Positions 26,622 to 34,441 of a DNA stretch of 64,000 bases are shown in pieces. The DNA is from Carnobacterium inhibens subsp. inhibens DSM 13024 (GTDB lineage Bacteria > Bacillota > Bacilli > Lactobacillales > Carnobacteriaceae): positions 1,302,001 to 1,366,000 of the forward strand of contig NZ_JQIV01000006.1 of the NCBI RefSeq assembly GCF_000746825.1. The letters run 5' to 3'. The position numbers and the translations under genes were made by a program. How positions within the stretch are numbered: the first letter of the stretch is position 1; every line of letters starts with the position of its first letter. Below the pieces are notes generated by a model that was given only the letters and a program-made list of their open reading frames with translations, was not told the DNA's origin and did no database searches.

Positions 26622-27392
26622 TTAATGCATGGTCATGCCGCCAGTAACATTGATCGCTTGTCCTGTCATGTATGTAGCTAAAGGACTCGCTAGAAATAAA
26701 ACTACATTCGCAACTTCTGCTGCTTCTGCTGTTCTGCCAAGCGGAATCTGCAAGCAATCTTCAGCATAGATTTCTTCAGGTGTCATGCTTCTGATGAGCC
26801 CGCCTTCTACTCTTTCACGATGTTTCATGTCTGTTTCGACGATTCCAGGACAAACAGCATTGACCAAGATATTGTCCTTTGCCAGTTCTTTTGCCATCGT
26901 TTTAGTAAGTCCCAAAACTGCATGTTTAGACGCTGTGTAGGTTCCTAGTGCAGTATAGCCATTTTTCCCAGCTTGTGAAGCAATCTGAATGATACGACCG
27001 CCATTTCCAACTTTTTGCATAAGCTTTCCTACATTTTTTGAAGTCAAAAAAGTTCCTTTTGCATTTACATCCATGACTTTGTCCCAGTCTGGGACTTGAC
27101 TGTCTACCACTAGATCCATCGTTGAAATACCTGCACTGTTAACTAAAATATCAATTTCTCCAAATGTCTCTAGCGTACTTTTCAACCAAACATTAACCGA
27201 TTCTTCTGAAGCAACATTCAATTTTGAAACGGCAAACCGGTCTGTTTCCAATTTAAAGCCTTTTTCATAATTTAAATCTCCAGAAACTACAATTGCACCT
27301 GCTTCCAAAAAAAGGTCTACAATTGCTTTTCCTATCCCACTTTTTCCGCCTGTAACCAGAGCTACTTTGCCAGTTAAATCAATTCCAATCAT
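26622..27392 (-). CDS. Short-chain dehydrogenase/reductase
   Basis: A 256-aa classical SDR: TGGKSGIG nucleotide-binding motif, NSAGIS, and the YTASK catalytic Tyr/Lys. The C-terminus GQAINVTGGMTMH is typical of the 3-oxoacyl-ACP/polyol dehydrogenase group. It lies between luxS and metQ with gaps of about 25 bp and its own AGGAGG, so it is part of the methionine T-box operon. Why an SDR belongs there is unclear; it may act on a product of the LuxS or methylthio-sugar branch, which is speculation. Confidence 0.85.
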   Translation of the reverse strand: MIGIDLTGKVALVTGGKSGIGKAIVDLFLEAGAIVVSGDLNYEKGFKLETDRFAVSKLNVASEESVNVWLKSTLETFGEIDILVNSAGISTMDLVVDSQVPDWDKVMDVNAKGTFLTSKNVGKLMQKVGNGGRIIQIASQAGKNGYTALGTYTASKHAVLGLTKTMAKELAKDNILVNAVCPGIVETDMKHRERVEGGLIRSMTPEEIYAEDCLQIPLGRTAEAAEVANVVLFLASPLATYMTGQAINVTGGMTMH

Positions 27393-27418
27393 TAGTACTT
27401 ACCTCCTAAGAATAGACG

Positions 27419-27883
27419 TTAGGCAAATGTACGTTCAAACGGGTCTCTACTGAGGCCTTTTTCCAGTACATTTTTTGCATATTCTTTCGCCGAAAATAAA
27501 GAATGGTCTTTATAATTCCCACAAGAAATTTGAGATACAGCTGGAACTTCTTCTGTGTCTAAAATACGCTGTAACGTTTTTTCTAAAGCTTCTACTACAA
27601 CCTCAGGTGAATCTTCCTCCCATTTAATGAGATAAAAACCGGTACGGCAACCCATAGGAGAAATATCAATAATCCCATCCAGTTCATCCCGTAAATAAGT
27701 TGCCAGCAGATGTTCTAATGTGTGCAAAGCTCCTGTAGGTAACGCATCTTGATTTGGCTGTAAAAAACGCAAGTCGTATTTTTGTACAGTACTTCCTTTA
27801 TCGTTCTTTTCTACTCCTGCCACACGTAAATACGGCGCTTTCACCAAGTTATGATCTAATTCAAAACTTTCTACTTTTGCCAT
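27419..27883 (-). CDS. luxS: S-ribosylhomocysteine lyase
   Basis: A 154-aa enzyme with the HTLEH metal motif (His54, His58), the catalytic Cys79 in SPMGCRTGFYL and the third metal ligand Cys121 in SCGNYKDHS. It cleaves S-ribosylhomocysteine to homocysteine and DPD, the AI-2 precursor, in the activated methyl cycle. It lies second in the T-box operon, directly after a methionine synthase-like gene that could methylate the homocysteine it releases. Confidence 0.95.
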   Translation of the reverse strand: MAKVESFELDHNLVKAPYLRVAGVEKNDKGSTVQKYDLRFLQPNQDALPTGALHTLEHLLATYLRDELDGIIDISPMGCRTGFYLIKWEEDSPEVVVEALEKTLQRILDTEEVPAVSQISCGNYKDHSLFSAKEYAKNVLEKGLSRDPFERTFA

Positions 27884-27934
27884 GCTGCATTCCTCCTAAA
27901 ATAGTCTTTTATTATTTTTAACTCTGTCCTTGAT

Positions 27935-29053
27935 TTAGTTTCCCCAAACTTCTTGAGAAACTTCTAATACCAATTTCAATTTATTCCATTGTTCTTCTTC
28001 AGTTAAATGATTTCCTTCTTCCGTTGAAGCAAACCCGCATTGTGTACTTAAACAAAGTTGCTCTAAAGGAACATATTTGGAAGCTTCTTGGATCCGTGCT
28101 TTGATGTCTTCTTTCGCTTCCAAATCACCTGTTTTAGAAGTAATAAGTCCTAGCACAATTTGCCCTTGACCTTTATAAAAGCGCAAAGGTTCAAAGCCGC
28201 CAGATCGTTCAGTATCGTATTCTAAAAAGTAACCATCATAATCTGTTTGCCCAAACAATTCCTTAGCTACCGGCTCATAGGCTCCGCTCCCAGCAAAAGT
28301 AGAGGCATAATTACCCCGACAAATATGGGTTGTAATAACCAGATCAGCTGGTTTATCTTTTAAAATAGCTTGTACATTTTTTGCGGATAATTCTTTTAAA
28401 TAAGTTAGTTCTTGCTCAGAAATGTCTTCTACTACTTTGTCGTAACACAACACGCCCCAAAAACAATCATCGATTTGTAAATAGCGACAACCCAAGCGAT
28501 AAAATTCTTGAATCGTTTCGCGGTACGCTTGTTGGATATCTTCGCAAAAAGCTTCTACCGTTGGGTAAAGAACTTCATCGCGAATACCTTGGTGCAGTAA
28601 TTGATTTGGACTAGGAATAGTAAATTTAGGCAGCGCTCTGTCTCCTATACTTTCTTTTAAATAAACGAAGTGTTCAAAAAAAGGATGGTTTGGATTGAAA
28701 GTAATTTTGCCTGTATTTCGAACATCGTATTTTTCTGTTTCTACTCCTTCAAAGAAATAACCATGCTCTGGTACATAACCTTCAACTCCAATTAATCCTT
28801 CTAGAAAATCTAAATGCCACCAGCTTCTGCGGAACTCACCATCAGTTATTGCTTTGAGTCCCGCTTCCACTTGTTTATTCACTAGCTTGTCAATTTCATT
28901 GTCTTCCACCTTACGTAATTCTTCTAAAGCAATATTTCCTTCAGCAAAAGATTTTCGGGCTTCTTTCAACGCTTTTGGCCGTAAAAAGCTCCCTACTTGA
29001 TCTCCTCTAAATGGTGCACCTGTTCTAGTTAATTTCTCTGTAATTACTGACAT
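27935..29053 (-). CDS. Cobalamin-independent methionine synthase-like protein (YxjG/YxjH family)
   Basis: A 372-aa MetE C-terminal-type barrel with no MetE N-terminal half. It opens with APFRGDQVGSFLRPKALKEAR, and zinc ligands are expected in ITTHICRGNY (His/Cys) and LSTQCGF (Cys). YxjG/YxjH relatives methylate homocysteine in methionine recycling. First gene of a four-gene operon with luxS, an SDR and metQ, preceded by a T-box leader. This is not full-length MetE, and the methyl donor is not known from sequence. Confidence 0.85.
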   Translation of the reverse strand: MSVITEKLTRTGAPFRGDQVGSFLRPKALKEARKSFAEGNIALEELRKVEDNEIDKLVNKQVEAGLKAITDGEFRRSWWHLDFLEGLIGVEGYVPEHGYFFEGVETEKYDVRNTGKITFNPNHPFFEHFVYLKESIGDRALPKFTIPSPNQLLHQGIRDEVLYPTVEAFCEDIQQAYRETIQEFYRLGCRYLQIDDCFWGVLCYDKVVEDISEQELTYLKELSAKNVQAILKDKPADLVITTHICRGNYASTFAGSGAYEPVAKELFGQTDYDGYFLEYDTERSGGFEPLRFYKGQGQIVLGLITSKTGDLEAKEDIKARIQEASKYVPLEQLCLSTQCGFASTEEGNHLTEEEQWNKLKLVLEVSQEVWGN

Positions 29054-29091
29054 TTTCTTTCCCTCTTTCTATTTAGTATTTAAAAGCAAAT

Positions 29092-29412
29092 AAAAAATCC
29101 GTCCTTGCACAAAAGAAAAATCTTTTGTGCAAGGACGGAATCATTGATTTCGTGTTACCACCTTGTTTTATGAAAACCTCACAGTTTTCACCTTTTCCAG
29201 TACTAAAGCAAAATACCACTTCCCATACTGTAGCACTATAACGGGTGCACCCGTAACAATCTAAAGTTCTATAAAAATTTCAAGAACGTTCAATTGTTCC
29301 ACTCAAAGACCATTTTCCATTCAGCTTTCTCTTCCCTTTTTCAGCTACCAGGGCTCTCTGTAAAGATTCCACTTAAATGTACTTTTCTTATCGCTGCGTT
29401 TCATCTAATTCA
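29092..29412 (-). promoter_or_regulatory. T-box leader of the methionine operon
   Basis: On the minus strand the region carries T-box landmarks in order: an AGAGAG bulge (29354-29359), a GGTAGCTGAAAAAGGG-type stem I apex, the conserved T-box sequence AAGGTGGTAACACG (29151-29165), and a strong terminator whose CCGTCCTTGCACAAAAGA arm pairs with its complement at 29099-29138 before a T-run. AUG triplets at 29311-29313 and 29318-29320 lie in the expected specifier region, fitting tRNA-Met, though I could not fold stem I with certainty. Uncharged tRNA would permit readthrough into yxjH-luxS-SDR-metQ. Confidence 0.88.
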
Positions 29413-29418
29413 AACTGT

Positions 29419-29447
29419 TTTATAATCTGAATTTAACGTAACAACAA
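29419..29447 (-). promoter_or_regulatory. Promoter of the T-box operon
   Basis: TTGTTG (29447-29442), a 17-nt spacer and TATAAA (29424-29419) predict a start near 29412, just before the T-box leader. Confidence 0.6.
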
Positions 29448-29578
29448 TTTAACATTCTACTATTCTATTGTCAATCTTTTTTATTTTGTTTTTTTGCAAT
29501 CCCTTAAAGCAACTAATACAATTTTTTCTTCATAACGTTTAGTCCCTTTACTTATTGATATAAAAGTTAACTAAAATG

Positions 29579-29604
29579 AAAAAGACCTAGAATAATTCTA
29601 GGTC
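29579..29604 (-). terminator. Terminator overlapping the cupin stop codon
   Basis: GACCTAGAAT pairs with ATTCTAGGTC, followed by TTTTT on the minus strand. The gene's TAG stop lies inside the 5' arm, so ribosome release and termination occur at the same site. Confidence 0.75.
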
Positions 29605-30101
29605 CAATACTTTATTACTGCTCCATCTTTTCCTTCAACGGGATCATTTCCTGGTTGGCCAACACGTGCAACCGCTTGTTTGATTGCCTCATAATCCTCT
29701 GCTTTTCCTTTTTGCATATCTGGTTCTAGTCCATCAGGATAAGCACCCACTATTTTGAAATCAGGACTTGCATCAATTCTTTTATGGGCTACACCTGCAG
29801 GAAGAAATAAGACATCCCCTTTAGAAAAAGAGTGCATCTGTGCATCAGGACCGCCAAGCTGTACTGTGGCTGTTCCAGCAACACAAGCCAATACTTCATG
29901 TGTATTGGAATGAAAATGATGATAAGAAAAAATACCATTTACCCATCCATTGGTATACCCGTTTTTTTCAAATAGATCCTGCACACAATGTGCTGGATCA
30001 GTTTCATTTAATAAATTAGCTACTACTTTAGGATAGTAAAGAATAGGTAATGGATTGTTAGGAAAAGGTTTGTTTTCTTCGGTATAAAAAGTCTTTACCA
30101 T
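29598..30101 (-). CDS. Cupin-domain protein (YjlB-like)
   Basis: A 167-aa single cupin. Motif 1 reads YHHFHSNTHEVL (His61/62, His64, His68, Glu69) and motif 2 DVLFLPAGVAHKRI. It resembles B. subtilis YjlB. It follows an aldo/keto reductase gene by 39 bp in the same direction and ends in a terminator that overlaps its stop, so these form a two-gene operon. Substrate unknown. Confidence 0.82.
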   Translation of the reverse strand: MVKTFYTEENKPFPNNPLPILYYPKVVANLLNETDPAHCVQDLFEKNGYTNGWVNGIFSYHHFHSNTHEVLACVAGTATVQLGGPDAQMHSFSKGDVLFLPAGVAHKRIDASPDFKIVGAYPDGLEPDMQKGKAEDYEAIKQAVARVGQPGNDPVEGKDGAVIKYWT

Positions 30102-30140
30102 AAGATTTTCATCCTTTCACTTCTCTAATCCAAAATTAGT

Positions 30141-30989
30141 TTAATCAAACTCTTCATATTCATTTGGATGTTGTCCTTCTACTCTGCCCTCTTCACCTTT
30201 ATCTAACGCATCGATTTCCTGAATATCTTCTTTTGATAATTCAAAATCAAACACATCTAAATTAGCTTTTTGGTGACTGAAGGAAGAAGCTTTTACAATC
30301 GACATCACACCATTTTGTAAGTTCCAACGGATGATGATTTGTGCAGGTTCTTTTCCATATTTTTCGGCTAACTTAACAATCGTTTCATTTTCTAATACAT
30401 CATTAATCTCACGACCGAATGGACTCCAAGCTTCCGTTAAGATACCTAATTTTTTGTTGGCTTCTACTAATGCATTGTTGTTAAAGTATGGGTGGCGCTC
30501 AATTTGATTAGTTGCAGGAGTAACGCCTGTCTTTTCAATAATACGTTCAAGGTGTTCTGGCAAAAAATTTGATACACCAATCGTTTTTATCAATCCAAAT
30601 TTCTGTGCATCAACTAATGCTTGCCATGCTTCTTCGTATTTATCTTGTTTAGGCAGTGGCCAGTGAATCAAGTATTTATCAAAGTAATCAATGTCAATAC
30701 GATACAAAGATTCTTGAATCATCTTGATGGCCTTATCGTATTCATGCGCTTTTCCTGGTAGTTTTGAGTTGATCATCAATTCTTCACGTGGAACGGACGA
30801 ACGTCGGATAGCTTCCCCTACCATTCCTTCATTCATATAGTTAGTTGAAGTATCAATAAGTCGGTAACCCGCATCAATAGCCGTGAGTACACTGTTCAAA
30901 CCTTGAGCTCCTTGGACATTTACCGTTCCAAATCCAATAGCCGGCAAACTTGTTCCATCATTTAATTCGAATTTCTCAATTTTTGTCAT
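30141..30989 (-). CDS. Aldo/keto reductase
   Basis: A 282-aa NADPH-dependent AKR barrel. Catalytic tetrad positions are visible: Asp and Tyr in DTSTNYMNEGMVG, Lys in INSKLPGK, His in LIHWPLP. GVSNFLPEHLE is the family signature. The longest frame begins 66 nt upstream, but AAAGGATG with 10 nt to ATG 30989 fits better and restores the usual length. First gene of an operon with a cupin protein. Broad-specificity carbonyl reduction is likely. Confidence 0.87.
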   Translation of the reverse strand: MTKIEKFELNDGTSLPAIGFGTVNVQGAQGLNSVLTAIDAGYRLIDTSTNYMNEGMVGEAIRRSSVPREELMINSKLPGKAHEYDKAIKMIQESLYRIDIDYFDKYLIHWPLPKQDKYEEAWQALVDAQKFGLIKTIGVSNFLPEHLERIIEKTGVTPATNQIERHPYFNNNALVEANKKLGILTEAWSPFGREINDVLENETIVKLAEKYGKEPAQIIIRWNLQNGVMSIVKASSFSHQKANLDVFDFELSKEDIQEIDALDKGEEGRVEGQHPNEYEEFD

Positions 30990-31243
30990 TTTACTGTCAT
31001 CCTTTCTATGAATAATTACACTACTTAGTATAAAGGAATAAGGAAGGAGTATCATGTAATATGTCTTCCAAAATTGGAATGGCGGAAATAATTGTTGCAG
31101 ATTAACATTCCATTGTTAAAACAATTTTTTTGTAATTGATCCTTATATTATTTAAAAACTACTTAATATCAATATAACTTCCTTAGTGCAATATGATATG
31201 ATTACCCTAACTACATCATTAAAAGATGAAGCAGGAGGAAAAT

Positions 31244-32098
31244 ATGACAAAATTTATAATCACCACCGAAAGCGGTTCTGATATATCTCCAGAGCTTATC
31301 GAGCGTTACAATATTCATGTCATTCCAATGCATGTTACCATGGGTTCAAAAACATTTGATGACGGGAGTTTTGACGTTGAAGATGTTTATCGTTTTTATG
31401 ATCAAACAGGCACCTTGCCAAAAACTGCTGGAACGACTCCACAAGATAACAGCGTTGTTTTCGAGCGTATCTTAGCAGAGTTTCCCGATGCTCATATTAT
31501 TCATATTGCTTATTCAGCAGTCACAACAGTATCTTATACTTCATGCACTATAGCAGCTGAAGATTTTAATAATATCCATATCGTTGACAGTAAAAATGTT
31601 TCAGGTGGCCTAACTGCTGTGATTGTCGCAACAGCAAGGTTTATTGAAAACAACCCAAACACCACTGCGGAAGAGATTGTTAATTTTGTGAAAGATGTCC
31701 GTGAACGTACACGTTTTGTTTTCTTACCGCAATCATTACTTTACCTGAAAGCTGGAGGGCGAGTTTCAAATGTTGCCTATCTTAGTGCCTCTCTTTTGAA
31801 CCTTCATCCTACTATTATTCTTAAGGATGGTTATTTAGTGGCTTCGAAAAAATATCGTGGGTCGTTTGATCGCTGTTTGAAAAATACCGTTAAAGATTTC
31901 ATCAAAAACTATGACATTGATCCAGAAACAGTGATCATTGGTGGGACAAAAAGATTGAGTGAAGACTATAAACAACTCGCTAAATCATTGTTACAAGATG
32001 CAGGTTACAATGATCCTTCTTGGTTCTCAGCTGGTGCTGTTATTTCAAGTCATGGCGGACCTGGAGCTTTTGGTATTATTGGGATCGAAAAGAAATAG
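31244..32098 (+). CDS. DegV family fatty-acid-binding protein
   Basis: About 284 aa. It has the DegV opening (FIITTESGSDIS..LIERYNIHVIPMHV), the TSQP-like loop here as TAGTTPQDN, and the conserved SKNVSGGLTAVI segment. DegV/FakB proteins bind fatty acids for the FakA kinase; no fakA gene is adjacent. The start was set at ATG 31244 behind AGGAGG. It is a single gene with its own terminator. Confidence 0.88.
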   Translation: MTKFIITTESGSDISPELIERYNIHVIPMHVTMGSKTFDDGSFDVEDVYRFYDQTGTLPKTAGTTPQDNSVVFERILAEFPDAHIIHIAYSAVTTVSYTSCTIAAEDFNNIHIVDSKNVSGGLTAVIVATARFIENNPNTTAEEIVNFVKDVRERTRFVFLPQSLLYLKAGGRVSNVAYLSASLLNLHPTIILKDGYLVASKKYRGSFDRCLKNTVKDFIKNYDIDPETVIIGGTKRLSEDYKQLAKSLLQDAGYNDPSWFSAGAVISSHGGPGAFGIIGIEKK

Positions 32099-32144
32099 AT
32101 CATAAAAAATTCCTCTTTAAAATTAAATTGTTTAATCAAAAAAA

Positions 32145-32194
32145 CTAATATACCAAATCTGTTCACTTAAAGATTTGGTATATTAGTCTTTTTT
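32145..32194 (+). terminator. Terminator of the degV gene
   Basis: CTAATATACCAAATCT pairs perfectly with AGATTTGGTATATTAG around a 10-nt loop, followed by TCTTTTTT. The IS30 element begins only 27 bp further on. Confidence 0.85.
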
Positions 32195-32220
32195 ACAGAT
32201 TTTTTTAATGTTTTCTGATT

Positions 32221-33270
32221 TGTCAAATTAAGCTAGACAGAACGTCTTCACTCATGTAACTAAAAAATACTTCCAATGGTGTTTGATAGTTCAATGACTT
32301 TCTTGGAATAGTATTTCTCTTATCTGCAACTGATGAAACAAATAATTGGTCGACTTGATTAAAATCCATTTCTTTTGGTAATCCATCTTTTCGGAGGAGA
32401 CCATTAGAATTTTCGTTTAAAGCGCGTTGTGAAGGTGTTCCAGGATCCGCAAAATAAATGGCGATATCGTGGTGGTTGCATAGCGATTTCCAGTTAGAAA
32501 ATTCTTTTCCACAATCAAAGGTGATAGAACGGAATAAGTTTCTTGGAATACCGTGAAACCAGTGATTCATGGCTGTTTCAATGTCGCTGGCCTTTCGTCC
32601 ATTGGGTTTCAAAGTAATAATGACTTTAGATAGACGTTCCACTAAAGTGATAACAGCACTCTTGTGGTGGACACCTACAATGGTGTCGCCTTCGATATGG
32701 CCAAATTCTTCTTTAAACTGGGGATAATCTTTCTCTCTTTCTGTGATATTTCGCTTGAAAGACTGTTTTCCCCGACGTTCTTTATGACCATTTGGTTTTC
32801 TTTTCCCTTTCATTGGGAGTGTGGTTTCATCAAAGATCTTTTCTTTGAACTGGCGGTAAAGAGTACGAACGGAACACGCAACAGGCTCTTCCGCCCGACC
32901 AATGATGACGTCAGGAGTCCAACCTTGAGTGACTTTCTCTTTGATATAGGCCTGTTGTTTCTTTGAAAGCACAATTTTGCGACGCCCACAACGCTTCTTG
33001 TTTTCCTTGTACTGTTGAAAATACTCAAGTGCCGTATGCCCTGCTTTCAAGAAGTTAAGGACGTTGTAAATGGGTGTTCGCGTTCGTTTTAAATAAGCGG
33101 CTATTTTCGTAACTGGGATATTTTTGTGGTAATAAGACTCTATCATCACCAGTTCATCCGTGGTAAGATGGGTGTAGGTCATTCGTGATCACTCCTATGT
33201 CTTCTTTAGTCGGAATTACATTTTGAGTGTACCACGAATGGCTTTTTTATTTGTCTAGCTTAATTCTACA
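32221..33270 (-). mobile_element. IS30-family insertion sequence
   Basis: About 1050 bp bounded by imperfect inverted repeats that share an AATTAAGCTAGACA core (left 32226-32239; right complement 33252-33265). Extended ends read TGTCA... and TGTAG..., with mismatches. One intact transposase gene fills the element and its stop codon lies inside the left repeat. I could not define a target duplication with confidence. It landed between the degV terminator and the promoter of a transporter gene, leaving both intact. Confidence 0.85.
32223..33182 (-). CDS. IS30-family transposase
   Basis: A 319-aa protein with an N-terminal helix-turn-helix (TTDELVMIESYYHKNIPVTKIA) and a DDE catalytic core: Asp in HIEGDTIVG, Asp in ITFDCGKEFSN, Glu in LNENSNGLLR. 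No frameshift or premature stop, so the element may be active. Confidence 0.92.
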   Translation of the reverse strand: MTYTHLTTDELVMIESYYHKNIPVTKIAAYLKRTRTPIYNVLNFLKAGHTALEYFQQYKENKKRCGRRKIVLSKKQQAYIKEKVTQGWTPDVIIGRAEEPVACSVRTLYRQFKEKIFDETTLPMKGKRKPNGHKERRGKQSFKRNITEREKDYPQFKEEFGHIEGDTIVGVHHKSAVITLVERLSKVIITLKPNGRKASDIETAMNHWFHGIPRNLFRSITFDCGKEFSNWKSLCNHHDIAIYFADPGTPSQRALNENSNGLLRKDGLPKEMDFNQVDQLFVSSVADKRNTIPRKSLNYQTPLEVFFSYMSEDVLSSLI

Positions 33271-33375
33271 ATCGGCGTTTCTAAATAATTCCTTTCATTT
33301 TAAACAATGATTACAACTAGTTTCTTTCCCGTCCTATCAGCATTTATAAAATAGGTCTAAAAACATTTAGTCTTA

Positions 33376-33519
33376 TTGACAGATCATCAGATAGTTTGTT
33401 ACTATAATGATTAAATTAATAACGTTTGGTTTGCTGCCGAGTAAACCTAGGATATACGTATTTTCTACTCCGATAGGCCCAGCAGGAGTAGAGATTGCGT
33501 GTATCCTTTTTTATTTTTT
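33376..33519 (+). promoter_or_regulatory. Structured leader RNA with terminator, candidate riboswitch
   Basis: A promoter region (TTGACA 33376, TATAAT 33403-33408, though 21 nt apart) is followed by two hairpins. P1 is GGTTT/AAACC (33428-33447) with a GC-rich loop. P2 is a long stem, GGATATACG/CGTGTATCC (33450-33506), enclosing CTACTCC/GGAGTAG, and is followed by TTTTTTATTTTTT: an intrinsic terminator placed just before the AGGAGG of the next gene. Loop 1 (GCTG, GAGTA) can pair with loop 2 or the P2 arm (CAGC, TACTC), giving a possible kissing or antiterminator state. I match it to no riboswitch class that I know. Confidence 0.65.
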
Positions 33520-33530
33520 AGGAGGAGATT

Positions 33531-34244
33531 ATTATTTTTTCGCTTATTAGTTTAACCGTTTTTACTAGTTTCGTAGATTCTTTTAATCCATTTGCTATTG
33601 CCCAACAATTTACTTTGCAAGGTGTATTAAAAAAAACATACCATATTTGGTATTATATTGTAACGTTGTTTTTGACAAATTATTTAGCCAGTTTCATGTT
33701 CTATACCGGTGTATCAATCTTAAATAAACAGTTTTTGACAACCTATTGGGCAATACTTGAATTTCCAACTGCAGTCTTAGCCTTTATTACTGGTAGTGTT
33801 CTTATTTGGTACAGTATTCGTTCTTTTTTAATCAATTGGAAAGCTAGAAAGTTTCTTGTGGATAAAAGTGATAAAGAATCAAAAGAAATAGAATTGAAGT
33901 TTTCGGAAAAAAAGATCACGCCAGCTTCTTTGATAGGTATTGGTTTTACAACTACGGTCGTTGAATTTTCAACCGCTGCTCCTTTTATTGCCTATTTGAC
34001 AGTTGTTCAGCAATTCCAACCGACACTTGGCCAATTATTATTGCTACTACTGATCTATAACCTTATTTTTTCTTGGCCGTTATTTGCCTTGTATTTCTTA
34101 TTTGTAGGCTTTCAAACAACTTTTGAAAAGATATACACACGTATGAACTTTGTGCTACAAATGGTTTCAGCCTTTTTATTGCCTATTTTATTTTTCATTA
34201 TTGCGCTTTTATTAATAGCCTATGCAGGAAATAGTTTTTTTTAA
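33531..34244 (+). CDS. Polytopic membrane protein, putative exporter, with ATT start
   Basis: About 237 aa with six or so membrane helices in two halves joined by a charged linker (about 105-130, KARKFLVDKSDKESKEIELKF). Each half has a polar helix: FVDSFNPFAIAQQ, and TTVVEFSTAAPF. The DSxNP feature occurs in GAP/LysE-like membrane proteins. The first canonical start in frame (TTG 33615) would remove FVDSFNPFA. The frame is open back to 33522 and AGGAGG stands 5 nt before ATT at 33531, so ATT appears to be the start. Expression is probably controlled by the attenuator-like leader; cargo unknown. Confidence 0.62.
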   Translation: MIFSLISLTVFTSFVDSFNPFAIAQQFTLQGVLKKTYHIWYYIVTLFLTNYLASFMFYTGVSILNKQFLTTYWAILEFPTAVLAFITGSVLIWYSIRSFLINWKARKFLVDKSDKESKEIELKFSEKKITPASLIGIGFTTTVVEFSTAAPFIAYLTVVQQFQPTLGQLLLLLLIYNLIFSWPLFALYFLFVGFQTTFEKIYTRMNFVLQMVSAFLLPILFFIIALLLIAYAGNSFF

Positions 34245-34375
34245 CTTGTATAAATTGTAAATAGCTTGTCTAGTTGATTCAAATGATTATTCTATTTCAA
34301 AGTAATTTCTTTGTTTAACGGCTTCTAGCTAACATATTCGATTTAAAATCTTGTCAATAGATTATTAAACGGGTT

Positions 34376-34388
34376 TTAGTTAAACTAA
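34376..34388 (+). promoter_or_regulatory. Candidate LacI/GalR-type operator before the glucosidase gene
   Basis: TTAGTT-A-AACTAA is a perfect odd palindrome about 55 bp before the gene. GalR, a LacI-family regulator, is encoded nearby, but binding is only inferred. Confidence 0.4.
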
Positions 34389-34441
34389 CATAAAGAATGA
34401 CTAAAAAATAATTTAGACAAACTATTGGAGGGATTCTTATA

